Of a stretch of DNA of 64,000 bases, positions 62,535 through 64,000 are shown one piece after another. Made by a program: the position numbers and the translations under genes. The notes under the pieces were generated by a model. That model worked only from the letters and a program-made list of their open reading frames with translations. It made no database searches and was not told where the DNA came from. Location of the stretch: assembly GCF_027887165.1 (NCBI RefSeq), contig NC_077232.1, positions 4,791,895 to 4,855,894 of the forward strand. The letters run 5' to 3'. Source of the stretch: Monodelphis domestica (taxonomy: Eukaryota > Chordata > Mammalia > Didelphimorphia > Didelphidae). Every line of letters begins with the position of its first letter. Within the stretch, counting starts at the first letter, position 1.

Positions 62535-62736
62535 AAGGGGGCAGCTGGGTAGCTCAGTGGATGGAGAGCCAGGCCTAGAGATGGGAGATCCTCCATTCAA
62601 ATCTGGCCTCAGACACTTCCCAGCTGTGTGACCTTGGGCAAGTCACTTGACCCCCATTGCCTAGCCCTGACCACTCTCCTGCCTTGGAGCAAATTCACAG
62701 TATTGATTCCAAGATGGAAGGTAAGGGGTTAAAAAA
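62535..62736 (+). mobile_element. MAR1-type SINE, full length
   Basis: ggggcagctgggtagctcag to ggtaaggggttaaaa, with flanks aaagtagttcatcaa / aaagtagttcagcaa. Confidence 0.95.
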
Positions 62737-62739
62737 AGT

Positions 62740-64000
62740 AGTTCAGCAAAGAGACCAACACACCAGCTGATTCTGCTGACGTTTCCAGGAGAGGCCCGTT
62801 TACTCCTTTCTTCTGTGGGTCATATTATAGTTGTTAACCGAAGGGGGTCAGCCTTCAGATCGGAGGACTGCACCACACGCGCCTCTGGTTTCATCAGCCT
62901 AGCCCGACTATTCCCTGGACAGGCACAAAGGATCCCAAGGCCCAAGCCTGGCCCCAAAGGAGCGGCCTTCTAGCTGGGGAGAAGATAATGCACATTCCAT
63001 AGGTAACCAGCTGGCCCTGGAAGGCTGCCCTGGCTTACGCTGCCAATGGAAGGGGCTGGGTCCCACCATTCCCTAAAAGCTGAAGGAATCCCCAAGGCCG
63101 GCTGCCCAGCTTTCTCTTTGGGAGCTGCCCTCGGGTTCAGTTGTCTCTCGGTTCTCCTGATAACATCAGAGCAAAAGCTTTGCCAGCGAGGAGCTAATCT
63201 GGATTTGGGCCCCTAATCTCTCTTTTAACCCAGAAATTTCTCCAGGCAGGGTCGCCCGGGGATACCCAGAGAAGCTGGCAGGTGAACTTGAGAAGTTTGT
63301 CAAGGTACACAAGGACTATGCAAAACCTCCACCAGGAATCTGGGAAGCGGGACTTCCTGGTACTGTTAATGTGGCTGGGGCAGCAGGGTCCAAGGTCCCT
63401 CCTCTGGCCATGGCAAATAGCCAGATTCTAAAATCCACTCATTAACCGGCTTCATCTAGGCAGAAGGTTTGTTCTTGGAGATCAGGCAAAGCCCTCCTGT
63501 GCCGTTTCCTTGACACAGTTAAGATCTTGGAGCATCATGTCAGGAGAACTGCTGGTTCCGGAGGCTTTCCCTAGCTTGAACCGGCTTTTCTCTGAACACA
63601 CCCACTTTTTCCCCAACTGTAGAAAATACCCAGAAAAGGGGACAACTTTTTTCTTCATTTCTAAAAGCTCATTTCCTTCCTTCTTGTTAGCCACCCCACT
63701 GTCAGGTAGACCAGCTGCTTTCCAACAGTTAAACCCCACACTGTCTCCCCTGGGGACCTACCATGTGCAAGTCATCACAGATCCGAAGGAATTTTTAGTA
63801 AAAGTCGCCCTGCTTGTCTTCAGTGAGCTTCCACTGAGGAGTGCTTGAACACTGTGGAAAGTCCTCGGGGAAATTGACCAAATATGGGTCTCTGGTAAGA
63901 GAGAGTCCACTTCGAGGGCAGGGAGGGGGTCTGAGTCTATCTGGAACAATACCTTTATCACATGGCTTTATTTTTTTTTTAAGGGGCGGTATCCAGGAGG
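62740..64000. other. Intergenic, no recognised feature
   Basis: Reading frames near 63482-63961 overlap on both strands and show no known motif or convincing splice sites. Confidence 0.4.

Noticed and set aside
59180..64000. Searched for the CPT1A first coding exon
   Set aside because: No frame resembling the CPT1 N-terminus is present, so only a possible promoter is proposed.

Overview
The window is nuclear DNA from a marsupial mammal. Two things show this. First, it holds two split genes with perfect intron phases. Second, it carries about twenty copies of the marsupial MAR1-type CORE-SINE, which begins with a ggggcagctggg-like head and ends in ggtaagggttt plus an A tail. It also holds marsupial L1 3' ends, L2 and MIR fossils and endogenous-retrovirus LTRs. 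I cannot tell American from Australian marsupials by eye.

Layout. Positions 1-8.3 kb are non-coding: a CpG-rich stretch with a 42/27-bp GC minisatellite, a 39-bp pyrimidine minisatellite, three SINEs and a CT microsatellite. Positions 8,646-27,013 (minus strand) hold a complete 15-exon IGHMBP2 gene, an SF1B helicase with R3H and AN1 zinc-finger domains, about 997 residues. All 15 exons join in phase. Positions 27,121-43,618 (plus strand) hold a complete 7-exon MRPL21 gene, mitochondrial ribosomal protein bL21m, 223 residues. The two start codons face away from each other 107 bp apart, so one short ETS/GC-box promoter probably serves both. The same head-to-head pair is known on human 11q13. 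From 43.7 kb to the end the DNA is intergenic: L1 copies in both orientations, an LTR nested in an L1, many SINEs, microsatellites, one possible orphan exon near 55 kb, and CpG-rich DNA at 59.2-60.9 kb. From human gene order CPT1A should lie to the right, so the CpG-rich DNA may be its promoter, but I see no CPT1A coding exon.

Repeat load differs sharply between the two genes. IGHMBP2 introns are compact and almost free of young SINEs. MRPL21 introns are packed with SINE, L1 and LTR insertions, several nested with readable target-site duplications.

The most unusual structure is at 42,452-42,841, inside a SINE in the last MRPL21 intron. Two 134-bp arms, about 94% identical as inverted repeats, flank a core that contains a tRNA-Met-like sequence with readable A and B boxes. 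It looks like a fold-back mobile element carrying a tRNA-derived cargo, and it matches no family I can name.
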